Below are positions 13,180-25,853 of a stretch of 64,000 nucleotides of DNA, piece by piece. This DNA is from Batrachochytrium dendrobatidis JAM81 (Eukaryota; Chytridiomycota; Chytridiomycetes; Rhizophydiales). The position numbers and the translations under genes are program-made. Numbering within the stretch: position 1 is the stretch's first letter; each line of letters opens with the position of its first letter. The notes under the pieces were generated by a model. It had not been told where the DNA came from. It made no database searches and saw only the letters and a list, made by a program, of their open reading frames with translations. The stretch lies in the NCBI RefSeq assembly GCF_000203795.2, contig NW_006281104.1, positions 143,936 to 207,935 on the forward strand, read 5' to 3'.

Positions 13180-16100
13180 ATGAAACCAACGGCTGGTGGA
13201 GAAGGCTACAGCAAAAAATCAACTACAAAACTACCATCTACTCTTGAAGGAGAGCTCGCTAATCTTCCATCTGGATCCAGGTTTAGTTTCAAGGCAAAAA
13301 AACCAACCATCAATAGAAGAGAAAATAGGAAACTCGAGCGATTGGCAAAAAAACAAAAAATCAGCCAAAATGCTCAATTACGAAAGAATCCCAGCAAGCT
13401 ACGCACTCCTAATAAGCCATCTTTTACTTCTCCAGAGAGTGAAGCAATGAAGGCAGCTGTAAGTTTGGGTCTTGTTTATTCATCTCAAGCTCAATCAAGT
13501 CTAACCAATATTTTTTATTTAAAATGTAAAAAGGCATCGAAAAGAGTTGATGCAATTCTAAAACAACGAGAAAAGAAAAAAGAGGCAGCTGAAGCTGTAG
13601 CCAAGTTACAGTCCAATAAGGATCGTGAAGAACAGCAACTACGTAAACTGGCTGAAAAAAATCCAGCCTTTTTCAAACTGCTTCAAGACCAAAATTTAGT
13701 CTCGAAACGAATTTCTGTTGGTCATAATGCTGCCTCCACCAGCATAGAATTAGATGCCGAAGAGAGCAATATTAAAACCTACTCTAAATTATTGAAATTG
13801 AAAGATGGCAGTATTAATCAAAGCTTCAAGCGTGACGGTCTCGATTGTAAGCAGCGTTTATTGTATATTTTATAATCTTGACACTTGTTCAAAACAACTC
13901 AACCCTTTTAATACTTGCATGCCATGTTTAATTTTTTAACATTATGCAGTCCTTCTTGATGGCATTTCAACAAAGACTTCAAACCCTAAAAAAGATTTTA
14001 TTGGAGATCCCGATGCAGACAGTGAGGATGAGTTTGGATTTGCGGCCGAGGCTCAAGATGATGTTGAAATGAATGTCAACAACGATTCTCAAAGTGTCGA
14101 GTCAAATGAATCTGGAACTGACGTTGAATTGGAGCAAAGCGACTCTGAGAATGACGGCTCTGTTGACTTTGATATGGAAGCGATCAGTGAAACTTCTTCC
14201 TTTATAAGCAATGATTTGGAAGAAGAGTCAGGCGACGATGAAAAATCATTTGCAGCATTTGAGGATAATGAAGGGCAATCCAATGATGAATCTACAAAAG
14301 AGACCTCGGCTGAAATAGGAAAATATATTCCACCCTATCTTCGTAAACAAACTAATAGTAAAAGCGAGCAGTACATCCGTGTTCGTCGACAGATTCAAGG
14401 CTTGTTGAATCGATTGACAGACACAACTTTGGAATCAATTGTATTGAGTATTGAAGAAGTATTTCGTAACAATAGTCGTCATGGTATGTGATTTGTTTTG
14501 ATAAATTTGGTTAAATATAAAACTAATTTGATGTGTTGCAGATGTCACGGAAATTATTACGGATATCATGTTGAATTATGTTGGAGACCAAGCCAATATT
14601 CTCGACTCGTTTATTGCGACATATGCTGGTTTGATTGCAGCCATCTTCAATACAGTTGGCATAGAATTTGGAGCACATTTTATTCAAACATTAACTGAAA
14701 AGTTTGATTCCGCACGAACAAAATACATTGAATCCAGTCATGATCACGCTGACGAAATCGATAAGCAATGCACCAATTTTTCCATGCTTCTTGCGATGCT
14801 GTACAATTTCGGTGTTGTATCTTGTGTGCTTCTTTATGACATCATTCGAATGTCAATAAGTTGCCTGAGCGAGTTGGATGTAGAAGTCCTTTTACGTATT
14901 TTGAGATGTAAGTATAATTTCTTGAATAGTTTGCTAGCATACTGGGCATGCCAACTTACAGATGTCTTGCCAAATCTAATGTGTTTTTGGTATTTTGTTT
15001 AGTGGGCGGTCAGCAATTGCGATCAGATGATCCAACGGCGCTTAAAGATATTGTTTTACTTGTCAAAGATGCTACGTCTAACATGGATCAGAAAAAACTA
15101 AGGTAGCAAAAAATACAAGTCATCATTGTCTCAGTTGTTTACACTTGTTAACCACTATCAATGCATTAGTATTAGACTAAAGTTTATGATAGAAACAATC
15201 ATGGATCTCAAAAATAACAAGCGCAAGCACATGGATCAAAAAGTAGCCAACCAATCTCAACAAGATCGTATTAAAAAGATTGTAGCCAACATTTCCAAGC
15301 GTCGATCGATGCATGGTTCAGAACCTTTACGCGTTGGACTGGAAGATATTCGCAATATAGCGACCAAGGGAAAATGGTGGCTGGTAGGCTCTGCGTGGGT
15401 CGGACACGATTTTAGTAAAACAAATGACAAGGCTGTTTCAGAAGTAAAAAAAATGCAGCCTCAGTCCCTAGAGCTACTGGAAATGGCTCGAAAAAACAAA
15501 ATGAACACGGATGTGCGTCGTAGTATTTTTGTCGTGCTCATGAGCAGCGAAGTAAGTCAAAGCCAAGTTTTGTATTTTTTCAAGTATACCATAAACTTTC
15601 TTTTAAAACAGTCCTGCCGTTATTTTTATTGTATCTAGGACTGTCTGGATGCGTTTGAAAGGCTATTGAAATTGAATTTAAAAGGGAAACAAGGACGAGA
15701 CATTGTCAGAGTGACGATCCATTGCTGCACACAGGAGATGGTGTACAATCCGTACTATGCACTTGTAGCAGAACAGTTTTGTAAGCATGAACATGGGTTC
15801 AAAATCACCTTTCAATATGCTATCTGGGATGCGTTGAAAGCAATGAATGGAAAAGAAGGCATGTATGATGATGACGACGATGGGGATGCGTATACAGGCG
15901 AAAAGGGATTGATTCGAGTGGCCAATCTTGCACGAATGCTAGCACATCTCTTTGCCAACGAGTCGCTTCCACTTTCTATCCTCAAGGTAATTTTTAAATT
16001 CTCTCCGCTTTCTTTGTGCATTATTATATACGTTTCAAATGCACTCATTTTATTAATTTTGTTTTAAACTTATTAATATATCACCGAATCTACAAGGCTG

Positions 16101-16399
16101 CCAATTTTACCACGCCGACAAAGTTGCAAATCTTATTTTTTAGGATTATAATCATTGACATGATTTTAAAAACACCAGTGCTGAAATCTTCTAATCCTGA
16201 CAGCAAGTTTCAGCGACCTTTTACTCGTGTCAAGTCACAACCAGAGTTGTCTGCACTTTGTGAAGGACTATTTCTGACTGTACAAGCACATATCCTTCTG
16301 CCTTTGAATTCAGGCCAGATAAGTGCATTGGGAATCAAAGAGAAAGATGCTGGACTGGTTCGACAAAGAGCAAAATTAATCAAGGAGATCTTTTCTTGA
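13180..16399 (+). CDS. SGD1: Nucleolar MIF4G-domain protein, 40S ribosome biogenesis
   Basis: Exons 13180-13458, 13534-13846, 13950-14483, 14542-14907, 15003-15102, 15176-15551, 15639-15986 and 16097-16399 give 872 residues in frame. It resembles yeast Sgd1/human NOM1, a nucleolar protein needed for 18S rRNA maturation. The N-terminus is Lys/Arg-rich. An acidic Ser/Glu/Asp stretch follows in exon 3, then KYIPPYLRK, which opens the MIF4G helical domain. FMIETIMDLKNNK closes that domain. The MA3 domain starts around SSEDCLDAFERLLKLNLKGK and runs to the end. Intron 1 is exactly 75 nt and would stay open if retained; it was assigned from its GTAAGT donor and CTAAC branch-like word. The last intron (15987-16096) is the least certain junction. 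Confidence 0.9.
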
Positions 16400-16803
16400 G
16401 TGTGGTTTAGTTGATGATATGAAATTTTGGCAGTCTACTGTGCTACAGCAGTGCCATGTGTGAACAAATACATTTATATTGCAAGTAATGACAGTTGAAC
16501 TATGATGTGCATACTGATCGCGAATGTAGAATAAACTTTCAGCAGCTGTACTTGATGGGATTATAGTAAAACAAAAGCAGATTTGGTGACTAGCATGCGC
16601 TAATATGGCTTGGTATAAAGCAAGAGTATTACACTTGTAGTATTTTATAAACTGATATTTTTTAAATAGATTGTATACAATACTGTGTCGAGACCAAAAT
16701 AATTGCCAATCAAATAAAAGTCAGCACCAGTTGAGCGTGATTTCACGTGACTAGTGGATTGCTGATTCAAAGTCTGTATTTGGACTTTGCCCAACTTGAA
16801 GCA
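16400..16803. other. Intergenic region NOM1 / TRP2
   Basis: About 400 bp between co-directional genes. The frame of TRP2 is open upstream from a GTG at 16747 but has no ATG before 16804. I found no RNA gene or strong TATA box. Confidence 0.5.
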
Positions 16804-18655
16804 ATGATTACTGTGATTCCTCGGTTGGAGCTGGTTCTCGATGAATTATCATGCAAGGGAAACACCATTCCTATTTATACGGAATTTTCTTCAGACTGTA
16901 TTACTCCAATGATGGCATACTTGCGTCTGACTGCCGCATCATCTCCAATAAATTCTTTTCTCTTTGAATCCGTTCTTGGTGGTGAAAAGATTGGAAGATA
17001 CTCGTTTGTTGGTGCTGGTATGTTTTTTATTCATGCTGCATTGTTTAATACTTTCAATTGGTGTTGTTACTAGACTATTCAACCATCAATGGACGCACTG
17101 ATCAAATGGATTGGCTATTATCTTTTACAATCCTTTTTGAAATATTGATTTTAACCTTTTGACGATTTATTTCCAATTTGTTTTTATAGAGCCTCGTCTT
17201 GTAATCCGCACTGGAGACAATGAACCCATTTCTGGTGACCCTCTTAAAGTGGTCGAGGATGAACTCAAATCTACAAGATTTGTTCCTGTACCTGGCTTAC
17301 CAGATTTTACTGGTATGTTTTCCAAATCTGTATATTTCTACACTAAATAGTTTGAGTCAATTGGGTAAATACAAAGTTTATGTCGCACTGTATCAAGCCA
17401 TGTGTATAGCATGACTAGTTTATTGCTGAAATCGAGCGAGATTGTTATTGTTAAATCAAGCCTGTACTAAGTATATTTTCAAAGCATAGGTGGAGCAGTT
17501 GGCTTTATTTCGTATGACTGTGTCAGGTACTTTGAGCCAAAAACTGCACGGTCGTTGGAGGATCCGTTGGGTATTCCAGATGCCGTTTTTATGTTTTGCG
17601 ATACAATCTTGGTGTTTGATCATCTGTTTGGAATTTTGCGGATCGTATCTCATGCAAAATGGACCGATCTCAACCCATCTCAAGAGACCATAAAGACAGC
17701 TTATAATACTGCTCAAGCCAACATCAAACGAGTAGCAGATGTTCTACTATCCGAACATGTTCCCAAAATCCCTCAACCACCTATCGTGACAGGTGAACCC
17801 AGTGTTTCTAATATTGGAAAAGAAGGATACGAATCACATGTGCTAAACCTCAAGGCTCACATTATGGATGGAGATATCATTCAAGCAGTGCCCTCTCAGC
17901 GTATCAAAAAAAGAACAACACTACATCCGTTAAATGCATACCGCAAGTTGCGCACGGTGAATCCGTCTCCTTACATGTTTTATGTGGATCTTGGAGACTT
18001 TCAAATTGTAGGAGCATCGCCTGAAATGCTAGTGAAGGTGGAAAACCGAGTAGTCTACACCCATCCCATTGCAGGAACTCGTCATCGTGGCAAGACGCCT
18101 GCGGAAGACGATGCATTAGCAACCGACTTGATTAATGATTCCAAGGAGCGAGCAGAGCATATAATGCTAGTAGATCTAGGTCTTAATGATGTCAATCGAG
18201 TCTGTGATCCAAACACAGTCAAGGTAGATTCATTAATGCATATTGAGCGATATGCTCATGTAATGCATATTGTGAGTAATGTATCGGGTACACTCAGACA
18301 GGACAAGAGTCGGTTTGATGCCTTTAGATCTATTTTCCCAGCAGGGACGGTGAGTGGAGCACCCAAAGTTCGGGCAATGGAGTTGATTTATGAGTTGGAG
18401 AAGGAGAAACGAGGAGTGTATGCAGGATCGGTTGGATATTTTTCATATTCGGGAGGACTGGATACATGTATTGCTATCCGTACAATGGTGTTCAAAGACG
18501 GATATGTGTACATGCAAGCAGGAGGTGGAATAGTACATGACAGTCAGCCATGCGCAGAATATGAGGAAACCATCAACAAACTACGATCGAATGTCATTGC
18601 ACTGGAAGCAGCAGAAGCCCAACACTATTCGCTCCAAAAGGAAAATGTTGAATAA
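16804..18655 (+). CDS. TRP2: Anthranilate synthase component I
   Basis: Exons 16804-17017, 17190-17312 and 17490-18655 give 500 residues. The enzyme turns chorismate and glutamine-derived ammonia into anthranilate, the first step of tryptophan synthesis. The N-terminus carries the regulatory tryptophan-binding pattern (FLFESVLGGEKIGRYSFVGA). The chorismate-binding domain follows, with AGTRHRGKTPAEDDALA, HIMLVDLGLNDVNRV, the FPAGTVSGAPKVRAMELI block and AYRKLRTVNPSPYMFY. The first ATG (16804) fits the usual start of fungal TRP2. The partner subunit, the glutamine amidotransferase, is the N-terminal part of the next gene. That gene starts only 38 bp after this stop, so the TRP3 promoter must overlap this coding end or the two genes share a transcript. 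Confidence 0.96.
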
Positions 18656-18693
18656 AAATATCAACTTTATCAAATAAAAACTCGACCATTGAC

Positions 18694-21087
18694 ATGACTA
18701 CGCTGCTGATTGACAACTACGACTCTTTTACTTGGAACGTATATCAACTGTTGTCAGAACTTGGAGCCAATGTCAAAGTGGTTCGCAATGACCTCATTAC
18801 CATTGACGAGGCCATTCGTTTAAACCCGAGAAATGTTGTTATTTCTCCTGGGCCAGGTCATCCTTCTACTGCTGGCATATCAAACGATATTATTCGACAT
18901 TTTGCTGGACTGATTCCTATTCTTGGAGTATGTCTGGGTGAACAGTGCATATATGAAATATACGGCGGGACTGTTTCTCGTGTTGGAGAACTCGTTCATG
19001 GTAAAACCACTCAAGTCATGCATGATGGCTTGTATTTATACGATGGAGTTCCTCAGAATATTGAATGCACTCGCTATCACTCACTTGCTGGCACTCTCGA
19101 TACTCTTCCAGATGTTCTCACCATCACTGCTCGTACTGCCAGTGGTGTTATTATGGGTGTTCGTCACAACGATCTGGTCATGGAAGGTGTCCAATTCCAT
19201 CCCGAATCCATCGCCAGTGAATCGGGTCGTAAGCTGTTTGCCAACTTCCTGTCCTGGGAAGGCGGTCATTGGTCTTCTCTTAAAATCAAGGCACACTTGG
19301 TCAACTACGATGAGGCTACCGAGCTAAACCGTGTTGCTTCTGCCGCTTCGTATCCTGGCGTTGGCAATGGCATTCCTCTATCTGCCATCACCAAGCTTAA
19401 TTCTACTTCTAAATCTGTCACCACCACAGCTACTGGCCCATCTGAGAATATTCTTGAAAAGATCACTCGACAGAGAAAACGGGATGTTGTTGCTGATATG
19501 ACCAAACCTGGATGTTCATTCCTTCATCTTCAACGCTCCATTGCTCTTGGCTTGGCTCCTATTGCCATCAACTTCAAAGACCGACTTGTTCAAAACGATC
19601 AAGGTCAGGTTGCTGTTCTTGCTGAAATCAAAAGAGCTTCTCCGTCCAAAGGTGATATCTGTCCATCTGCTCATGCTGCAACCATTGCTCAAACATATGC
19701 TGTTAGTGGTGCATCTGCCATCTCTGTCTTGACTGAACCTACTTGGTTTAAAGGATCTCTTTCTGACATGTTACAGGCCAGATTGGCTGTTCAACATATC
19801 ACCAATCGTCCTGCTATTTTGTGCAAAGATTTTATTATCGATCGCTACCAGATCTTGCAAGCTCGATTACATGGTGCAGATACACTGCTACTGATTGTAG
19901 CTTGTCTTACTGATGATCAGCTTTTGAGTCTTATGTCATTTTCTCGTCAACTCGGCATGGAACCACTGGTTGAAGTTGCTTCGGCAGAAGAAATGCAGCG
20001 TGCAGTAAAGCTGGGATCGCAAGTCATTGGGGTCAACAACAGAGATCTTAAAACATTTAGTGTAGATACTTCTCGCACTACTGAACTTGCTAGTATGGTG
20101 CCATCTGATGTTGTATTGATTGCTCTAAGTGGCATTACTTGTCGTAGAGATATTGAACCTTATCTTGCTGCTGGTGCTCGTGGCGTGTTGGTTGGAGAGG
20201 CTCTTATGAAGGCATCCAACAAACACGCATTCATTGGATCTCTTGCTGATCCATCTATTCCTTACTCGGAATCATTTCAATCTGCATCCATGGCTCATTC
20301 TCAGCGTGTCAAAATATGCGGCATCACAAATACAAAGGACGCAATAGCTGCTGTTGATGCGGGTGCTGATTTTTTAGGTCTGATATTTGCTTCTTCCTCT
20401 GCTCGTCGTGTAGATGCAACACAGGCAGCTGAAATTGTATTGTCTGTACGAAAAGAAACCAACACTCATCGATCTGTAACACCATTCTCTCGAGTATTGG
20501 CTACATCCTTTCCCACATATGCTTCACACACTATGAATGCCTCTCCAGAAGCATGGTTCATGTCTCGAGCAACTGATGGTGTTTTGCCTCGTCGTACTCC
20601 ACTGTTTGTCGGCGTTTTTACCACTCAAAGTGCATCAGAGATTCAGTCCATCGTTGACACAGTTGGCTTGGATTTGGTTCAGATGCATAATGCTACACCC
20701 GATCCTGATCTACCCGCTCTCATATCTGTTCCTACTATACAAGTTCTTCATGTCGATCCAACTACAACAGGCGAAGCATTGCTACAGCAAATTTCGTCAT
20801 TTTCTCATCGTGCGTCTTTTATTCTACTAGACACTTCTGCGGCTGCTGGCAGTGGATCTGGTGGCAGTGGTCAGGTATTTGATTGGAGCGTGGCGAAAAA
20901 AATCTCGGCCTTGAAAATTCCCTTTTTTTTGGCTGGTGGACTATGTTCAAATAACGTTTCCGAAGCCGTTTCGACTGCACAGCCATGGTGCGTTGATGTA
21001 TGCTCAGGAGTAGAAATGGAAGGAAAAAAAGGAATCAAGGATGAATCCTTGATGCAACTGTTTGTCAAGAATGCTGCTTTTAGATGA
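18694..21087 (+). CDS. TRP3: Trifunctional GATase / indole-glycerol-phosphate synthase / PRA isomerase
   Basis: A 797-residue, intron-free fusion with the filamentous-fungal order TrpG-TrpC-TrpF. Residues 1 to about 200 form the glutamine amidotransferase, with nucleophile C80 (GVCLGEQ) and H169/E171 (FHPES). It supplies ammonia to the TRP2 product. Residues about 245-510 are indole-3-glycerol-phosphate synthase, with EIKRASPSKGDI, LTEPTWFKGSL, LCKDFIID and GVNNRDLKTF. The rest is phosphoribosylanthranilate isomerase, starting at VKICGITNTKDA and ending with VDVCSGVEMEGKKGIKD. That domain has a Ser/Thr-rich insert of about 50 residues after AAEIVLSVRKE. GVCLGEQ has Glu where bacterial enzymes often have His, which does not touch the catalytic Cys. 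The close spacing to TRP2 links the two anthranilate synthase subunits. Confidence 0.97.
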   Translation: MTTLLIDNYDSFTWNVYQLLSELGANVKVVRNDLITIDEAIRLNPRNVVISPGPGHPSTAGISNDIIRHFAGLIPILGVCLGEQCIYEIYGGTVSRVGELVHGKTTQVMHDGLYLYDGVPQNIECTRYHSLAGTLDTLPDVLTITARTASGVIMGVRHNDLVMEGVQFHPESIASESGRKLFANFLSWEGGHWSSLKIKAHLVNYDEATELNRVASAASYPGVGNGIPLSAITKLNSTSKSVTTTATGPSENILEKITRQRKRDVVADMTKPGCSFLHLQRSIALGLAPIAINFKDRLVQNDQGQVAVLAEIKRASPSKGDICPSAHAATIAQTYAVSGASAISVLTEPTWFKGSLSDMLQARLAVQHITNRPAILCKDFIIDRYQILQARLHGADTLLLIVACLTDDQLLSLMSFSRQLGMEPLVEVASAEEMQRAVKLGSQVIGVNNRDLKTFSVDTSRTTELASMVPSDVVLIALSGITCRRDIEPYLAAGARGVLVGEALMKASNKHAFIGSLADPSIPYSESFQSASMAHSQRVKICGITNTKDAIAAVDAGADFLGLIFASSSARRVDATQAAEIVLSVRKETNTHRSVTPFSRVLATSFPTYASHTMNASPEAWFMSRATDGVLPRRTPLFVGVFTTQSASEIQSIVDTVGLDLVQMHNATPDPDLPALISVPTIQVLHVDPTTTGEALLQQISSFSHRASFILLDTSAAAGSGSGGSGQVFDWSVAKKISALKIPFFLAGGLCSNNVSEAVSTAQPWCVDVCSGVEMEGKKGIKDESLMQLFVKNAAFR

Positions 21088-22046
21088 ATATTAAAAATAG
21101 CCTATTATTTTTATTTTCTATATCAAATTTTGGATACCATGTCCAATAGTTTTGATGGCTCATATATTATCACCAAAAATATTTGCCTCGTGTTTTGAGC
21201 TATCCAAATTGTATATTACTTTATAGTTTGGATTCAAAATCATTTCTTTTTGCAAGTCCAGTCATTATTAAAAATCCGAATAAAGTATACAATAAAACAT
21301 GACAAGAAACAATTTCGACTTTAGCCGTATTCAAGTAAAGTGAAACTATTTTACAATGTTATTTTGAAATAGACAATGGTTAAACATTCGTTATATTTTC
21401 TACTACAAACTGCCTTTAATCGACATTCTCGGTTCTTTAATAAATACACCATCAAACTATGGTTTAAAGCAGGATTTTTCCCATTTTGAATAGTTATATA
21501 TTGTACTATTACTAAATTTGAACCCATATATTGGGTCGACTGTTTTTGATTAAATTCATTATTGTTGTATTTTGGATCTTGGATCCGTCTGCGCTCAGTT
21601 CAACAAAAATGAACGTGAACGAGAAAGATTAGTGAGCTTTGTCAAGGAATTTAAAGGGAATAATATTATCCAGAAAAATAATCCATCATGTCATGACACT
21701 GGCCGCTTATATAGACACTCTTATTTAGTGGTCCATTTTACGTGAATATGTTGTGAATACTAGAATGGCATGCATATACGGGTAGTTTGACAGGTTATAC
21801 TGAATGCAGGCGGAGTTTACATTAAACTACTCACATTCTAATTTCAATCCATCGTTGCTAATCTGGATAATAAACAACCAACACATGCATTTACATTGTC
21901 ATGTCTTGCTTACTTTTAATGATCGTGTGAACCATTTCACACAGTACTCGACCTATAAAACCATTCAATTCCTGCACCAACATTGATATTCACCCATTGC
22001 AATCTACAACTTACTACTACTACACGCTCTTGACTGCTTTAATACA
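21088..22046. promoter_or_regulatory. Intergenic region with TATA box of the 22047 gene
   Basis: About 960 bp. A TATAAAA box at 21954-21960 lies about 90 bp before the ATG at 22047. The recurring TTTACGTGAATA-type word is present at 21324-21339 (minus) and 21737-21749 (plus). The second is part of a longer stretch (21721-21749) also found at 46532-46559. No gene is seen. Confidence 0.55.
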
Positions 22047-23418
22047 ATGACTTCAATCAACCAACTGCCATCTTCGTATCAATTTGCAATTTGCAACCCA
22101 TTGATGCAATCTTGCATGTCGCCATCAGGCAACTACAAACAGAATCCATTTGAAGTCGTGCCATTTTCCAACCCCGCATTGATTCAGCAACTCCACCAGT
22201 TTGGAGTTCCATCTGGATTGAGTGGTGTTCATCCTAGTGTTTATTCCAATGTTGGATTGAGTGGTGTTCATCCCAATGTTTATTCCAATGTTTCTCCATT
22301 CAACACGCCCAACACGGTCAATGCTTTAAACTCTTTCTGTCCAGTTGATCCATTGAGCCATCACATGCAGATCCCTCGATTCAACCAGTTCAGTCAACTT
22401 CCATTGAACCAGATGAGTCAGATGAACCAGATCAACTCGATCCCTCAGTTTGGTCAAATCCCTCAGCTCAACCAGTTTGGTCAACTTCCATTCAACCAGC
22501 TCAGCCAGCTCAACCAGATTCATCAGTCTTATCCCCATGCTGGTATGAATGTCCACCATACTGGCTTGAATGTTCCCAACGTCACTCCCATCCAGGAAAT
22601 CACCAAAGGTAAGTTGATCAAACTACATTTTTTTAAATTTGCATCTGTGTAGTCATCGAGTATATGCCAACACTTTACCATGCTTGTCAGATCTTATTAT
22701 TGATCGTACTCGCGACTTTAACAACCTCGAGCTTGTGTCGGATGTTGCCGATGCGTGTTCTCAGCCTCGTGCTACTGATATGATCATCAGCCATCTTGCT
22801 CAAGGTGTTGTGCCAGCTACCCCTCAGCATATTGCCATGATACTTTGCAATGATCGTTGCATTGACAAATTCGCCAACATGTTGATTGGAAATGTTGCAA
22901 ACAACATTCGCTTCAATCGTCGAACCAACGAGATTCTTTCCAACCTTGTTCGTGGTATTCCCCACACTCGTCGTGTTGATGAAGAACGAAAAAACAAAAC
23001 CGATGATGCGATCGATCTTGGACTTGCTCGTTCTGCTCAGCAACTGCTTGCTGATTCCAATCTTGGTAACTCAGTTTGGGTTGGCCGTCAAAAAGCTGAG
23101 CGCAAAATGAAAGCCATCAGAGAATTAATGACTCCCAATGCATTCGGTCAGATTGATCCATCTGTTCAGATTATGTTGAACTTGATTCCCCAGGTCGAAA
23201 AACTGTATGCTAATGGTGTTGGTCCCGCTTCGGTTGTTGAACATCTCTCCGCTTCTGGAACCATTCTCCCCCGTGTTGCCGACTCGTCCATGTTTTTCAA
23301 TGCAGATGTGTTGGGTCAACGTCAGATTGGATTCGGAGGTATGACAGGATTCAACGCACCTTGGACCAACTCGGTGCAAATGGGTGGTCAGGGTTTCCCC
23401 GGTTCGTTCATGGTTTAA
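22047..23418 (+). CDS. Hypothetical Asn/Gln-rich protein with short internal repeats
   Basis: Two exons (22047-22608 and 22691-23418) give 429 residues. The split codon at the GTAAGT donor restores ITK-DLIIDRTRDF. The first 190 residues are low complexity. A 13-residue unit GLSGVHPSVYSNV is repeated twice, followed by a run of NQF.QLP.NQ.SQ units, which suggests a disordered or prion-like segment. The second half is a helical domain with many Asn, Asp and Ala residues (NNLELVSDVADACSQPRA, NIRFNRRTNEILSNLVRGI), ending in a Gly/Phe/Met-rich tail. I recognise no family. The C-terminal helices could be a protein-binding array. A TATA box about 90 bp upstream and Cyt-rich codons typical of highly expressed genes suggest strong expression; that is an inference. 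Confidence 0.8.
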
Positions 23419-24115
23419 ATGCTGTCTAGGCAATGATGTGATGATCTGACAGTTCAATCTCATTCACCACTCACCATTTCCAACTATGCCGAAATGAACA
23501 CGCTTTTCCTTATTTTGTTTAATAGTTACTCAATGCATATTAGTATAAAAGTACACTTGGCATTCCTAGGTTAACTCCCAATAGGTTAAACCTTTACAAC
23601 TGTATCCACAAAATGTAGCACTAAATAAGAATGTTAAAGTGCATGGTAGCAGCCAGTCTTACAAATAACGAGTCTCGCTAAATCATTAGGCAACATTGTA
23701 CTTTTTGAGCTTGTCAACACAATGCATTGGTATTGTTGATGGTGATCAGCATGCAAACAACAATTGCATTACTGAAATGTGCCATCATTGTTTTCTTGAA
23801 CTAGACTGTGAATGTATCTGATTTCAAAATACAACATATATGAGTGTGTATAGAGTGATGACATCAAAACAACCGAGCTCAATATTCGGTTCCAAACTTG
23901 GCAATCATGCAATACACGATTATGGTAAAACGCAGAAAAAACATTCAAAACTACAGTTTGATTGTGCGCATCATATAGTAGACGTTGCGTTGATTGAAAA
24001 AACAGTCGATTTGTAATGAGAAAGTGCAACAAATCATCAAGCAGTATGTATCTCAAAATAGCACTGCAAGATAGTGTTCCATTTACGTGAATACGACCGT
24101 AAATTGGTTGAGATA
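23419..24115. other. Convergent intergenic region without a gene
   Basis: About 700 bp between two convergent genes. A 123-codon minus-strand frame here (24140-23769) matches nothing and overlaps the 3' end of the aminotransferase gene, so I take it as chance. One TTTACGTGAATACGAC word lies at 24082-24097. Confidence 0.5.
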
Positions 24116-25853
24116 TTAAATATTTAATTTGAGTTTCCACATTGAAAGTGTTGCAAATGAAGCATGATTATCCGCATATCCTTGCGCGAGCAAAACAGCT
24201 TCAGCAAGCCTTAAACAATCTTGTAAATCGTTATACATATGGATTGATACACGCACATATTGTTTTCCTTTAAATGTAAATACAGGTACTTCAATTTGAT
24301 GCACAGTGTAGAGAATATCGTGCAAAGTACTAAAAGCACATGTATCTGTTTCGCAAGTTTTCGCTGGCAAGCCCACTCGAGGAGGAATCAAAACCGCAAT
24401 CATGCTTGATGTCATTGATTCATCTGGCGAGAGAGTGTTTGTGCACCAAATGGAGGATAATATTTTGCCTACTTCAAGAGCAATGAGTCGATTTCTAGTC
24501 ATAATTTTGTTTGGGTTAAGCCAGATGTAAAGACGAATAGATGTCACTAGACTGAGATAAGGCGAGTAATCCGCTGTGCCCTGCCACAAAAACTCGGCAT
24601 GGATGCCTTGATTCATACCCCATGAGGTGACAACTGGGTGAATAAGCTTATGATGCTTTGGCTGGATATCTGTGTAATATATAATTTAGGGATACGAGAT
24701 ATTGTGATAAATAGCATGCATTAATAGATGTATGCCATTGATCATTTACGACTTACATAACAATGCGCAGCCACGACCATTACAAAGCCATTTATGCGGA
24801 TTAGTAACATAGAAATCTGGTCCAAGATCGTCTAAATGTAATTCCACCTGTCCTATTGAGATTTATTGCGATTTACGTAAAAATAAGTTTAATTTCTTGA
24901 ATCATTGACCAGCCTCGATTATTTTTTAAATAGTAGATTCAAGGCTAAATACCAATTCCATGGGCTCCATCAATAAGAGTAAGAATATTATTGCGACGAC
25001 AAATTTGAATGATCAAGTCGATAGGAAGAACCAATCCTATAGTAATGAATGTAAAGAGTTGAACAAGGCATGGATAAACTGGTTTGAAACGCTTGAATGA
25101 ATTCAGTACCTGTAGGACTAGTGATGTGTTCGAATAAGCCTAGCTTAATTTTTCCAATAAAGTCATTCTCGATACTTTTTAAAAACGTTTCCAAGGCCAA
25201 GACAATAGATTCCGAAGTGATTGGATCTGGAGTAGGAATTCTGATTACAGAAGCATGACTAGCCATCGCAACAGCATCCAATGCATTCAGTACAGCACTG
25301 TATGTGAAATCAAATGCAATAATCAAATCTCCTTTGCAAAATGGGATGGATTTTAAAACAGCACTGATGCCATATTCCACATTTGTGACCAATTGAATGT
25401 TGTGCGGTGCCGAACCAACAAATGCAGCAGCATCTCGTTGCGATCGTACCATATAAGGGAAAAGTTGATTATAAAAGAAATCGACAGGATTGTATTCCAT
25501 TTTTGCAGACCATTTTTGAAGAACATCAAGAGTTGGTGTAGATACTGCTCCATAAGACCCATGCGCTAGAAATGACACTGCAGTTGCGGATATAGAATCA
25601 GGATCTACAGTGCCAAGCAGCTTGAATAAAGTATTTTTGGTGGTTAATCCAAATTCTGGACATGAAGTAGCATGAAAGTAATCGACCCATCTATAATGTA
25701 TTTGAAATGATAAGCACTAGACTTGTATTGGCAGTGCTCGAGATACAAGACTGCTTACTCTTGTTCAAACAAGGTGTTTTTTGGACGCACAAGAGCATAT
25801 TCTTCAGTGGTAAGATTTAGCAATGCAGTAGCCTGTGTATAGAGGGAAGACAT
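24116..25853 (-). CDS. Class V aminotransferase, isopenicillin-N-epimerase-like
   Basis: Exons on the minus strand are 25853-25759, 25690-25110, 25036-24953, 24852-24757 and 24669-24116, giving 469 residues. It is a PLP-dependent fold type I enzyme. The early LAHGSYGAVSTP matches the substrate loop of the family. HITSPTGLVLPIDLII leads to LIDGAHGIG with the PLP-nitrogen Asp D248. TNPHKWLCNGRG carries the PLP lysine K274, and WQGTADYSPYL follows. Related fungal proteins are annotated as isopenicillin N epimerase-like or cysteine-desulfurase-like. The true substrate cannot be read from sequence, and no antibiotic pathway gene is nearby. It shares a 125-bp divergent promoter with RAD9. No mitochondrial presequence is evident. 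Confidence 0.9.

Noticed and set aside
23769..24140. 123-codon minus-strand frame
   Set aside because: It overlaps the end of the aminotransferase gene and has no recognisable composition or partner exons.
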